6,754 bases of DNA, from the NCBI GenBank assembly GCA_945906835.1, contig CAMDRL010000073.1, forward strand, positions 1 to 6,754. Direction: 5' to 3'. Under the pieces are notes generated by a model. It was not told where the DNA came from, did not search any database, and saw only the letters and a program-made list of their open reading frames with translations. This document shows positions 1 through 6,754 of this stretch, one piece after another. The stretch's first letter is position 1. Each line of letters starts with the position of its first letter. The stretch is from Rickettsia typhi (GTDB taxonomy: Bacteria; Pseudomonadota; Alphaproteobacteria; Rickettsiales; UBA1997). Both the position numbers and the translations under genes were made by a program.

Positions 1-1233
1 GTAGTTCCAGGTAAAACTTCAATTGGTATGGAATTACCAAATCCTAAAAGAGAAATGATATTTTTGCGTGAAATGCTTGAATCTAAAGAATATCTATATT
101 CACAAAATGCATTGCCAATTATTTTAGGGAAAGATATTAGTGGCGAAACCATGATTGCTGATTTAACCAAAATGCCTCATTTATTGATTGCAGGAACCAC
201 GGGCTCTGGTAAATCAGTTGGTTTGAATGTGATGATTTTATCAATTTTATTTAAGATGCATCCTGATGAATGTAAATTCATCATGATTGATCCAAAAATG
301 CTTGAGCTTTCAATTTATGATGGAATTCCACATTTACTTTCTCCTGTTGTTACTGAACCAGCTAAGGCAATAATTGCCCTAAAATGGGTGGTTGCAGAAA
401 TGGAGGAAAGATATCGTTTAATGTCCAGCCTTGCGGTGCGTAACATTGCTGGCTATAATGAAAAAGTTGAAAAGGCGATTATTATTGGTGAAAAAATGAG
501 CAAAAAAGTTCAGACAGGATATGATCCAACAAATGGCAAACCAATAATTGAAGAGCTGGAATTTGAAGCTAAAAAACTACCGCTCATTGTGGTAATTGTG
601 GATGAAATGGCGGATTTAATGTTGGTTGCGGGAAAAGAAATTGAAAATTCTGTGCAAAGATTGGCGCAAATGGCAAGAGCTGCAGGAATTCATATTATTA
701 TGGCAACGCAAAGACCATCAGTTGATGTTATTACTGGCGTGATTAAAGCTAACTTCCCAACTCGTATTAGTTTTCAAGTTACCTCAAGAATTGATAGCCG
801 TACAATTCTTGGCACTCAAGGTGCAGAGCAGCTTTTGGGGCAGGGCGATATGATTTATATGTCGGGTGGAAGTAAAATGACCAGAGTTCATGGTCCATTT
901 TGTTCTGATACTGAAATTGAAAATATTGTTAACTTCATTAAGAGCCAAGATTTAAGTGAGTTTGAAGAAAGCGAAACTATTGCTTTTGATTCTATGACAT
1001 TAAATGATGATGGTTTATCTGGTGAAGGTGATTTTGGATCAGAAGGTGGAGATGATTTATATTCTAAAGCCGTGGCAATTGTTAGGCGCGATAAAAAAGC
1101 CTCAATAAGTTATATACAAAGACAATTGAGAATTGGTTATAATCGTGCGGCAACTTTAGTGGAAAAAATGGAAGAAGAAGGCGTTATTTCTGCTCCAAAT
1201 ATATCTGGAAAAAGAGAAGTAATAGAAAATTAG
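1..1233 (+). CDS. ftsK: DNA translocase FtsK, C-terminal part (5' end outside window)
   Basis: FtsK is a hexameric, ATP-driven double-stranded DNA pump. It is anchored at the division septum, clears chromosome termini and activates XerCD recombination at dif. The frame is open from base 1 (VVPGKTSIG precedes the first ATG at 28), and those residues match the conserved FtsK stretch before ELPNPKRE. The gene therefore starts upstream, and the missing part should hold the membrane domain, linker and alpha domain. Visible motifs are Walker A GTTGSGKS (bases 193-216), Walker [14 protein letters not shown] (583-621), the block [20 protein letters not shown] and [11 protein letters not shown]. After an acidic, glycine-rich linker comes the C-terminal gamma winged helix (about 1048-1230) with [20 protein letters not shown], which in the family reads KOPS sites. 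The segment between the RNIAGYN motif and Walker B, containing VQTGYDP, is as in alphaproteobacterial FtsK. No frameshift is seen and the protein appears functional. It ends with TAG, followed by an inverted repeat. Confidence 0.96.
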   Translation, partial: VVPGKTSIGMELPNPKREMIFLREMLESKEYLYSQNALPIILGKDISGETMIADLTKMPHLLIAGTTGSGKSVGLNVMILSILFKMHPDECKFIMIDPKMLELSIYDGIPHLLSPVVTEPAKAIIALKWVVAEMEERYRLMSSLAVRNIAGYNEKVEKAIIIGEKMSKKVQTGYDPTNGKPIIEELEFEAKKLPLIVVIVDEMADLMLVAGKEIENSVQRLAQMARAAGIHIIMATQRPSVDVITGVIKANFPTRISFQVTSRIDSRTILGTQGAEQLLGQGDMIYMSGGSKMTRVHGPFCSDTEIENIVNFIKSQDLSEFEESETIAFDSMTLNDDGLSGEGDFGSEGGDDLYSKAVAIVRRDKKASISYIQRQLRIGYNRAATLVEKMEEEGVISAPNISGKREVIEN

Positions 1234-1245
1234 AGTTTTCTTGCT

Positions 1246-1308
1246 ATTCCCACAAAGGCGGGAATCCAGAAAGTGCATCAAAAACTAGATTCCCGCCTTT
1301 GTGGGAAT
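1246..1308. repeat. Intergenic palindromic element with perfect 21-bp arms; possible transcript hairpin
   Basis: Two arms (1246-1266 and 1288-1308) are perfect reverse complements over 21 bp, separated by a 21-base loop. The arm core is ATTCCCACAAAGGCGGGAAT, clearly richer in G+C than its surroundings. The element starts 12 bp after the ftsK stop codon. This sequence style (TTCCCGCCTTTGTGGGAATGAC) resembles dispersed REP-like or small palindromic repeats found in many proteobacterial genomes; that resemblance is from memory and not from a search. In RNA it would fold into a very stable stem that could stabilise or end the ftsK transcript. It lacks the T-run of an intrinsic terminator on either side, so a terminator role is only inferred. 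The structure is seen directly; mobility and copy number are unknown. Confidence 0.88.
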
Positions 1309-1369
1309 GACGATAGGGTAATATGCAATGGAAAATATTTAAAATTAATACTAAAAATAAACAAAATTT

Positions 1370-2059
1370 ATGGAACACGCTTCATCATCAGTCTCAATAT
1401 TAAACTTAATCACTCAAGCTGACATGGTTGTTCAGTTTGTAATGTTGCTTTTATTGATAGCTTCAATTTGGTCATGGACAATTATTTTTGACAAAATCAT
1501 AAAATTTAATGTTCTAAAAAGCAGAAGTAACAAGTTTGAGGCATCTTTTGAAACTGGTATACTTGAAGAAGTTTACTCTGAAGCAAAAAAGAATGGTAAT
1601 CATCCTTTGGCTCGTATTTTTCTATCTTGCATGAAAGAGTGGAAATCAAATAATATTAAACAAATTATCCAAGATGGTGGAGATAAAAAATCTTCTTTAA
1701 AAGATAGGCTGATGGTTGTAATGCAAGTTTCTTCCAATAGATCAATTCAGAAATTAGAATCTGGGTTAAGCTTCTTAGCAATTGTTGGCTCTGCAACTCC
1801 TTTCGTTGGTCTATTTGGTACGGTTTGGGGTATTATGAACAGTTTTCAAGGTATTGCCATTAGTAAAAATACCAGTCTTGCCGTAGTTGCTCCAGGAATT
1901 GCTGAGGCACTTTTGGCAACGGGAATTGGTCTCTTTGCAGCAATTCCAGCAGTTTTTTTCTACAATGTTTTTTCTGACAAAGTTAATCAATTTTCTGAAA
2001 GATTTAGTAATTTTTCTATGCAGCTTTTGAATGTACTTTCAAAAGAGCTGGATCGTTAG
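1370..2059 (+). CDS. tolQ: Tol-Pal system proton-channel subunit TolQ
   Basis: TolQ is an inner-membrane protein that, with TolR, forms a proton-driven motor energising TolA and Pal so that the outer membrane follows the septum during division. The 229-residue length is normal for the family. The first membrane segment lies at about 19-41, followed by the typical WSWTIIFDKIIKF stretch and a cytoplasmic loop with HPLARIFLSCMKEW (78-91). The second segment is at about 133-156 with GSATPFVGLFGTVWGIM (140-156), and the third at about 172-200 with GIAEALLATGIGLFAAIPA (176-194). These are the MotA/TolQ/ExbB core motifs, and the N-terminal half fits TolQ better than ExbB. The ATG at 1370 gives the expected short N-terminus; no Shine-Dalgarno sequence is obvious in the A-rich leader. 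Unusually, tolR does not follow. The next gene is an unrelated OTU-like protein after a 132-bp gap. No clear promoter or terminator was identified. Confidence 0.95.
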   Translation: MEHASSSVSILNLITQADMVVQFVMLLLLIASIWSWTIIFDKIIKFNVLKSRSNKFEASFETGILEEVYSEAKKNGNHPLARIFLSCMKEWKSNNIKQIIQDGGDKKSSLKDRLMVVMQVSSNRSIQKLESGLSFLAIVGSATPFVGLFGTVWGIMNSFQGIAISKNTSLAVVAPGIAEALLATGIGLFAAIPAVFFYNVFSDKVNQFSERFSNFSMQLLNVLSKELDR

Positions 2060-2108
2060 TTTGTTATTAAAAGAATTGGAATTTTAGCTTTCATAAATAA
2101 ATAACCTC

Positions 2109-2137
2109 TTGCACTAAGTCATAAAAAATAGTATACA
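2109..2137 (+). promoter_or_regulatory. Candidate sigma70-type promoter for the OTU-like gene
   Basis: In the 132-bp spacer after tolQ, TTGCAC (2109-2114) and TATACA (2132-2137) are separated by 17 bases, the ideal sigma70 spacing. The -35 box matches 3 of 6 consensus positions and the -10 box 4 of 6. Transcription would begin near 2144, giving a leader of about 48 nt before the ATG at 2192. In such AT-rich DNA this quality of match can arise by chance, so this is a candidate only. The rest of the spacer shows no strong hairpin terminator for tolQ, so read-through from tolQ is also possible. Confidence 0.35.
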
Positions 2138-2191
2138 AAAAGATCGGTAAAAAGTTTAAAGATAAACCAAGTAATAACTTCGTGCAGCATT

Positions 2192-3775
2192 ATGTCAAAA
2201 CCTAGTAAAGATCAAAAGAGTTGGTATCAGCCTAAATGGAGTCGTGAAGATGATAAAAGTGATTCAGACAATAAAAGGGCTGGTGCCATAGCTTCAAAGG
2301 TTACTCGCACTGATAGCTATATAAAATCTTCCAGAAGAAATCTTATAGAAAATCATCAAGAGGTAATTGAAGAATTAGCTAATAATTTTCCTTTTTTTCA
2401 GGAAATTAAGGGTGATGGATTTTGTGCTTTACACGCATCAATTGTTGGAATATTGGCAAAATGTGTTAATAATGTTGAAAGTTTTGATAAGTTTAAAGAA
2501 AATTTAAAAAAATGGGTAGGTGAATTAAAAGGTGCTAATAAAGAAGAAGAAAAAGAGGCGGTTGATGAAATTTTAGCAAAGCTGCAAAAAGAAAATCTCA
2601 CCTATCAAGATTTTTATAAGCTAACCGCTGAAACTAATGGCAAAGATAATGTGGTTAATAAGTTGTCAGTGCTTTTATTCAAAAATACCAGCTTTGAAGA
2701 AAATAAACAAATTGGATATAAAGGAAATCCAGAAGATCAAGAGCAGCAAAGAAAATATTTAGCTGATCCAAAAACGATGGATAAACAGAGTGGTCTTGAT
2801 ATGAACTCTGTTATTAAAATGTTAATACCAATATTTCCTTTTCCTCTTCAAAATCGTTGTCGTCCATTAACGCTGGTGGATAAAGATAATGTTGATATGA
2901 AATTATCCAAAAATACCATATATCTTTTTCATGATGGCCGGCATTTTGATTTATTACATTCAAAATTAGATCATAATCTTGCAAAAGCCATTAAGGATGA
3001 AGAAAGTATTATTAAAGATAAACGGGCTGAAGCTTTAAAGAGAGAGAAAGATTCGATTAAGAAGGAAAAGCCTTATGTGGCGCCAAAAAAAGCAGAAGAT
3101 TTAAATCAGCAAGTAATTAAGAAGGATTTATCTCCAAAGAAGCCAATAATTCAAACTCAACAAGCTGTTAAGAAAAATCTAGCTTTAGAGAAACCGGTAA
3201 TTTTAGATCTACAAGACGCGGCGGCGACCAAACCTAAATTGCCACAACAAACAAATTTGCAAGATTCTAAACGAAAAACTTTAGAAAGTTTAAAAATAGA
3301 ATTTAAGCTTAAACATTTAGTTGTTCCAAGCCTTAAGGAGTCTAAAACTTTTTCTGAATTTGCAATGCAACAAGAAAGTGATTTAGCAAGAAGATTAGAA
3401 CAAAAATGTGGTTCTAAGCCAGATTTAAAAATAGAAGCTTTAATTAAAAGGGCGAACAAAAATCAAGATAATGTATTCGCTAATAAATTTGTAAGAGCCT
3501 TAAACAGATTAAGAAATATTATTCAGGATTCAGAGCTTAGCTTTAAAGAAGAAAAAATTTGGGGGAATTTAACAACTTTAGATAAAAGGGTTTTAGTTGA
3601 TTATCACAATAAAAATAATGAAGGAAGTGCACCACTCAAATTTGAATTATTAGTAAAAGATGATTTAAGGAAAGTTTTAAGTTCTGCAGTTAAAGAGATA
3701 CCAGATTCATCTGTAGATGGCGCCAATGCTAAAAGATTGCGTCAAAATATTGTCAATGGAAAATCAGCTGAATAA
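2192..3775 (+). CDS. OTU-like cysteine protease domain protein, candidate secreted effector (deubiquitinase-type)
   Basis: This 527-residue protein has an OTU (ovarian tumour) type papain-fold signature at residues 70-260. The nucleophile motif is KGDGFCALHA (73-82), with Asp75 and Cys78 in the D-G-x-C pattern. A middle helix region, YLADPKTMDKQSGLDMNSVI (189-208), falls where OTU proteins carry their YL..W.G..E segment. The strand-and-histidine motif is IYLFHDGRHFDLL (243-255), with His251 as the likely catalytic base. OTU enzymes cleave ubiquitin linkages. Since bacteria lack ubiquitin, a role on host proteins is inferred, not shown. There is no signal peptide or membrane segment, so delivery would need a signal-independent route such as a type IV secretion system. 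Residues 1-60 are polar and probably disordered. Residues 265-365 are lysine-rich, with a duplicated 17-residue unit. The remainder (366-527) is helical-looking and not recognised. The ATG at 2192 has no clear ribosome binding site. The stop lies 3 bp from the convergent addA stop. Base composition resembles the neighbours. Confidence 0.75.
   Translation: MSKPSKDQKSWYQPKWSREDDKSDSDNKRAGAIASKVTRTDSYIKSSRRNLIENHQEVIEELANNFPFFQEIKGDGFCALHASIVGILAKCVNNVESFDKFKENLKKWVGELKGANKEEEKEAVDEILAKLQKENLTYQDFYKLTAETNGKDNVVNKLSVLLFKNTSFEENKQIGYKGNPEDQEQQRKYLADPKTMDKQSGLDMNSVIKMLIPIFPFPLQNRCRPLTLVDKDNVDMKLSKNTIYLFHDGRHFDLLHSKLDHNLAKAIKDEESIIKDKRAEALKREKDSIKKEKPYVAPKKAEDLNQQVIKKDLSPKKPIIQTQQAVKKNLALEKPVILDLQDAAATKPKLPQQTNLQDSKRKTLESLKIEFKLKHLVVPSLKESKTFSEFAMQQESDLARRLEQKCGSKPDLKIEALIKRANKNQDNVFANKFVRALNRLRNIIQDSELSFKEEKIWGNLTTLDKRVLVDYHNKNNEGSAPLKFELLVKDDLRKVLSSAVKEIPDSSVDGANAKRLRQNIVNGKSAE
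3107..3202 (+). repeat. Internal degenerate tandem repeat in the OTU-like gene (51-bp period)
   Basis: Residues 306-320 (QQVIKKDLSPKKPII) and 323-337 (QQAVKKNLALEKPVI) align without gaps at a 17-residue, 51-base spacing, with 8 of 15 residues and 31 of 45 bases identical. A third QQ occurs at 352-353 after a proline- and lysine-containing stretch. The unit lies in the basic linker between the OTU domain and the unrecognised C-terminal region. It looks like an old duplication in a flexible spacer or a short binding repeat; its function is unknown. Confidence 0.6.
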
Positions 3776-3778
3776 AAG

Positions 3779-6754
3779 TTACAACATATCCAGTCTCAAA
3801 GATTCCAGCCACAAAATCGCACTTCTGATTTCATGGTTTGGATAAAGGTTTTTTATCAATTTTTCATAAATTTTTAATTGCTGTGAATATTCAGAAGAGA
3901 TCTTATTTGGAGCCACTTTATCAGTTTTGTAATCAATAATTAAGATGCTGTTTTCTGTAATAACTAAAAGATCAATTCTGGCATTTACCATCTGATTATT
4001 TATCTCGCCAATTATTGGAACTTCACATTTTATTTCTCCTGAAAATAAATTTTCAAATTGCTCTGATGATAAAAATTTGTTAATCATTTCTAAAATTTCT
4101 ATCCGACTTTCTTTGTTTAAGAAAGTCTCATTAGAAACAATCTTTTTGCTTAGATTCATTAGCCATTCTTTATCTTCTTTAGAATTTTTGCCAATAACCT
4201 CTAAAATTTTGTGAATTAATTTGCCTCTAATTTGAGATTGATTGATTTGGACTTGTGAGCTTTGAGTTGCTTTGGTTATTAACTTGTTATTGATGAAGTT
4301 TTTATATTCTATTTCTTTGTTATCAGATTTTGTATTATCGCCATCATCTCTTATAGCATCTTCATCTTGAACTTGTTTCAGGATCTCTTTTTTACTTTTT
4401 TCGCCAACTCCATACAAAACATTCTCAATCTCAAACTTATCACCAGCAAGATCTTTACTTTCCTCATCCAAAAACTCTTCTTGCCAAGCTTCACCAATCA
4501 CTGACTTTTTAATCAAATTATACCAAGAATCTTCATCGTTAGAACTGCCAAAGCCACCAACATAAAGCTCATTTTCAGCACGCGTCATCGCCACATAAAG
4601 CAATCTTGAATATTCATCTTTGGCATCATTATTTTTTTCTTGGCGATGGTTCTTTAATAATTGATTTTCCTCATCTTTTTTAGCACACCAAATTGGCAAT
4701 TTATAACCATTAAACTCCATCCAAGAAATTTTCTCTTTAGAACTTGGAAGTTGATTAAAATTAAAGCAACAGTCGGGAAGTAAGACAATTGGTGCTTGCA
4801 AACCTTTTGCTGAATGAACGGTGGTAATGAGAACCTGATTATTTTTGCTATTTGAAAGTGATAATTCTGGATTTAATTTTTCTATAAAATCTAAAAATTT
4901 ATGTAAATCATTTGAAAAGTTCTGGCAAAAATCAAAAGTTTTAAGAATGAATTTATCCAATGTTTCTAAGCTTTCTTGGTCAAAGCGACTAATAATTTTT
5001 TTGTGAGAATTATCTTCATTTAGTAAAGAGTTAAAAAATTCAAAACAGTTTAATTCTTGTGAGTTTTTTATTAAATCTGCAAGCTTTTGAAATGTCTTAG
5101 AAAATTTTGGCAAATGTGCTATAGCTTCATAAATAGAGATCTGATTGTTGTTTTTGACTAAACAAATTTCAAATAATTCCTCTTCATTAACAGAAAAAAT
5201 AGGTGATTTCAAAAGACAGGCTAAATTTAAATCATCGTAAGGGAAAAGCGCAAATTTGGCTGCTGCAAGTAAGTCTTGAATTATGATATTATCAGCAAAA
5301 TTTATCTTACTGGGGCTGGCACTGGGAATTGAATATTTGTGAAAAAATTTAGTCAGATTTTTATCAAGACCATTTTTACGGTTTCGTAATAAAATCATAA
5401 AATCACCATATTTCACAGCTCTATTAAAGCCTTCTAAAATATAGCCTGATTCCACTAATGATTTAATTTTTAGAGCAATAAATTCAGCTAAAAATTCTTG
5501 TTCGTAATAATTTTCTTGAGGCGAAAAATCGACTTTCCATTCATAAGATATGGCAGTTTTCTCTGCTTTTTTAGTTTTTATTTGTGGCCAAATTTCAAAT
5601 CTTCCAATTCCGTCTCTAATGGCAATATGACCCTGAAAATCGCTGATTTTTGTAATTGCTAATTGTTGTTTTTCATCCTCAAAAGTTTTATCAACTACCT
5701 TTAAAACAGTTTCAAGAGAACGAAAAGAGCTATTCAAATCAATCTTGAGCAATTTATTTGAATGATCTTTTAACTTTTCTGAAAAATAAGAAAAAATTTC
5801 TTGGCTAATATTTGGTTCAGCGCCTTGAAAGCTATAAATTGACTGCTTCTCATCACCAACAATAAAAATTGTGCGATCTTTGTTGGTAGCACCTAATCCC
5901 GAAAAAAAATCTTCAGTTAAAGATTTAATAATATTCCATTGTTGATGATTAGTATCTTGTGATTCATCAATTAAAATATGATCAAATAGACCATCCATTT
6001 TTAACTTTACCCAATCTGAAAAGTTTGGATTGTTGAGCAATCTGTTGGTTTCAATGATCAAATCATTGTAATCTAAAAGAGAGTTTTGATTTTTAAGTTG
6101 AGCATAAATTTCTAAAATTTGATCAACAAATTTTAAAAGTAGGGCGGTGGAATTGCAGATTTTGTGAGAGTTTAGTCTATCTAAAAATTGGATAATTAAC
6201 TTTCTTTGATCTTGGCATATTCTTGCCAAATCAGGGTTTTCTAAAACTTTGCCATTAATTTTTCTGGGTTCATTTTCTTTGGTGAAGAAGGCTTGATGGT
6301 AAGTTGAAAAATTTTTAAGAGTAGGGTTTTGTAAAAAATCTTTAATTGCTGTGGCAATTTTTTTATTGGTTACAAGGTTGCTTTCTTCTAGGGCTGTAGT
6401 CAACTTTAAAACTCCATGGATCCCGTCATGCGAAGGGATGACATGAGCGGTAGAAAGAAATTCAGCAAAAATTTCCTCTTCACTAGAATTTTTTACCACC
6501 GAAAAATTCTTAAAAACCTCATCAATCACACCTTCAATTCCAAATAAATTTTCTTTTAAAATTGCTAATTGTTCTTTTTTATTAAGCATTGCAGATATTA
6601 GGCCAGCAAATGTTTCTTCATGTAACTTGGCATTAATTTTTATAACTATATTTCTCAAAACATCTTGAGTTTCAGCTCTTTTAAGAACTTCCTTCTGGGC
6701 TTTTTGCAAAAGCAATTTTTCCTGCGCCTCTTCAATAACTTCAAAATTAGGCTT
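3779..6754 (-). CDS. addA: Double-strand break repair helicase-nuclease AddA (N-terminus outside window)
   Basis: AddA, with AddB, resects double-strand DNA ends and prepares them for RecA. The frame stays open to the right edge: 13 more codons (KPNFEVIEEAQEK, as in AddA) precede the TTG at 6715. The true start and the Walker A and Q motifs are therefore beyond the window. In residues counted from 6715, superfamily 1 helicase motifs follow in order: II HILIDESQDT (246-255, with Ser where AddA often has Ala), III VGDEKQSIYSFQGAEP (286-301), IV LNSSFRS (327-333), V TTVHSAKGLQAP (631-642) and VI LLYVAMTRAENELYV (705-719). The C-terminal PD-(D/E)XK nuclease shows RGKLIHKIL (830-838), ARIDLLV with Asp915, IIDYKTDK with Asp928 and Lys930, and QLKIY (946-950). 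All visible catalytic motifs are intact. Two palindromic repeats are translated within it, at about 91-101 and 777-793. addB is often next to addA in alphaproteobacteria but is not in view. The gene converges on the OTU-like gene with a 3-bp gap. Confidence 0.95.
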   Translation of the reverse strand, partial: KPNFEVIEEAQEKLLLQKAQKEVLKRAETQDVLRNIVIKINAKLHEETFAGLISAMLNKKEQLAILKENLFGIEGVIDEVFKNFSVVKNSSEEEIFAEFLSTAHVIPSHDGIHGVLKLTTALEESNLVTNKKIATAIKDFLQNPTLKNFSTYHQAFFTKENEPRKINGKVLENPDLARICQDQRKLIIQFLDRLNSHKICNSTALLLKFVDQILEIYAQLKNQNSLLDYNDLIIETNRLLNNPNFSDWVKLKMDGLFDHILIDESQDTNHQQWNIIKSLTEDFFSGLGATNKDRTIFIVGDEKQSIYSFQGAEPNISQEIFSYFSEKLKDHSNKLLKIDLNSSFRSLETVLKVVDKTFEDEKQQLAITKISDFQGHIAIRDGIGRFEIWPQIKTKKAEKTAISYEWKVDFSPQENYYEQEFLAEFIALKIKSLVESGYILEGFNRAVKYGDFMILLRNRKNGLDKNLTKFFHKYSIPSASPSKINFADNIIIQDLLAAAKFALFPYDDLNLACLLKSPIFSVNEEELFEICLVKNNNQISIYEAIAHLPKFSKTFQKLADLIKNSQELNCFEFFNSLLNEDNSHKKIISRFDQESLETLDKFILKTFDFCQNFSNDLHKFLDFIEKLNPELSLSNSKNNQVLITTVHSAKGLQAPIVLLPDCCFNFNQLPSSKEKISWMEFNGYKLPIWCAKKDEENQLLKNHRQEKNNDAKDEYSRLLYVAMTRAENELYVGGFGSSNDEDSWYNLIKKSVIGEAWQEEFLDEESKDLAGDKFEIENVLYGVGEKSKKEILKQVQDEDAIRDDGDNTKSDNKEIEYKNFINNKLITKATQSSQVQINQSQIRGKLIHKILEVIGKNSKEDKEWLMNLSKKIVSNETFLNKESRIEILEMINKFLSSEQFENLFSGEIKCEVPIIGEINNQMVNARIDLLVITENSILIIDYKTDKVAPNKISSEYSQQLKIYEKLIKNLYPNHEIRSAILWLESLRLDML
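4341..4386 (-). repeat. Palindromic repeat translated in frame in the addA helicase-nuclease linker
   Basis: On the addA strand this stretch reads ATCCTGAAACAAGTTCAAG and onwards, encoding EILKQVQDEDAIRDDGD (residues 777-793 counted from 6715). The core ATCTTGAA...TTCAGGAT (plus strand, 4363-4384) is an imperfect inverted repeat with one mismatch. The peptide LKQVQD is a familiar translation of the dispersed proteobacterial repeat TCCTGAAACAAGTTCAGGA; this recognition is from memory. It lies in a polar, charged linker between helicase motif VI and the nuclease domain, where extra residues are likely to be tolerated. The edges are uncertain because the flanks have decayed into ordinary coding sequence. 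Confidence 0.75.
6414..6446 (-). repeat. Second palindromic repeat translated in frame, in the N-terminal part of AddA
   Basis: The plus strand shows CATGGATCCC (6415-6424) and GGGATGACATG (6435-6445) flanking a 10-base centre. This forms an imperfect palindrome with a perfect ATCCC/GGGAT inner stem. On the addA strand it encodes HVIPSHDGIHG (residues 91-101 counted from 6715). GTCATCCC...GGGATCCATGG is a recurrent style of small bacterial palindromic repeat. It sits between two hydrophilic helical stretches and upstream of motif II, away from visible catalytic motifs. The palindrome and its G+C-rich core are seen directly; calling it an inserted mobile repeat is inference. Confidence 0.65.

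Noticed and set aside
28..30. ATG at 28 as the start of ftsK
   Set aside because: The frame is open back to base 1 and the residues before it (VVPGKTSIG) are conserved FtsK sequence, so the gene is cut by the window edge.
1298..1324. Possible tolQ promoter with a TAATAT -10 box at 1319-1324
   Set aside because: The only -35-like sequence (TTTGTG, 15-base spacing) lies inside the palindromic repeat arm and is a poor match, so it cannot be separated from chance.
1323..1403. 26-codon open frame (MQWKIFKINTKNK...) overlapping the tolQ start
   Set aside because: It is short, has no ribosome binding site, its composition matches the AT-rich leader, and it overlaps tolQ in another frame.
2398..2601. 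67-codon open frame on the minus strand inside the OTU-like gene
   Set aside because: It lies fully opposite a well-supported gene; the serine- and phenylalanine-rich product is typical of antisense reading of lysine- and glutamate-rich sequence.
3157..3459. 100-codon open frame on the minus strand inside the OTU-like gene
   Set aside because: It lies opposite the coding strand of the OTU-like protein, with no recognisable domain and no leader features.
5655..6575. Repeated AATTGCTAATTGTT at about 5657 and 6560 within addA
   Set aside because: It encodes similar but unrelated QLAI peptides in AT-rich coding sequence, with no palindrome or spacing pattern; this is coincidence.
6713..6715. 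TTG at 6715 as the start of addA
   Set aside because: The upstream 13 codons to the window edge are open and read as AddA (KPNFEVIEEAQEK), and a real AddA needs an N-terminal Walker A that would lie further upstream.

Overview
This is an AT-rich window, roughly a third G+C by eye, from what looks like a host-associated alphaproteobacterium, most likely of the Rickettsiales or Holosporales type. Four things support this: FtsK, TolQ and AddA all read as alphaproteobacterial versions; base composition is low in G+C throughout; short palindromic repeats occur between genes and, in frame, inside a gene, as in Rickettsia; and there is a eukaryotic-like OTU cysteine-protease domain. The genus cannot be fixed from the sequence alone.

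Layout from left to right: the C-terminal part of ftsK (plus strand, cut by the left edge); an intergenic spacer holding a 63-bp element with perfect 21-bp inverted arms; a complete tolQ (plus); a 132-bp spacer with a weak candidate promoter; a complete 527-codon gene for an OTU-like protein with a long lysine-rich C-terminal half (plus); and, convergent with it after only 3 bp, the addA helicase-nuclease gene (minus, cut by the right edge, so the N-terminus with the Walker A motif is missing). No tRNA, rRNA, CRISPR array, transposase or plasmid or phage gene was seen. No gene-free stretch exceeds 140 bases.

Three of the four genes are core cell biology: FtsK moves the chromosome terminus at division, TolQ powers outer-membrane constriction at the septum, and AddA (with AddB) processes double-strand breaks. 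FtsK and TolQ both act at the division site, but nothing shows that they are co-transcribed. The OTU gene is the accessory element. It sits directly after tolQ, where many proteobacteria have tolR, and encodes a plausible deubiquitinase-type host-directed effector. The second theme is repeat invasion: three palindromic elements of different sequence occur in the window, and two of them are translated within addA at sites that leave the reading frame and the visible helicase and nuclease motifs intact.
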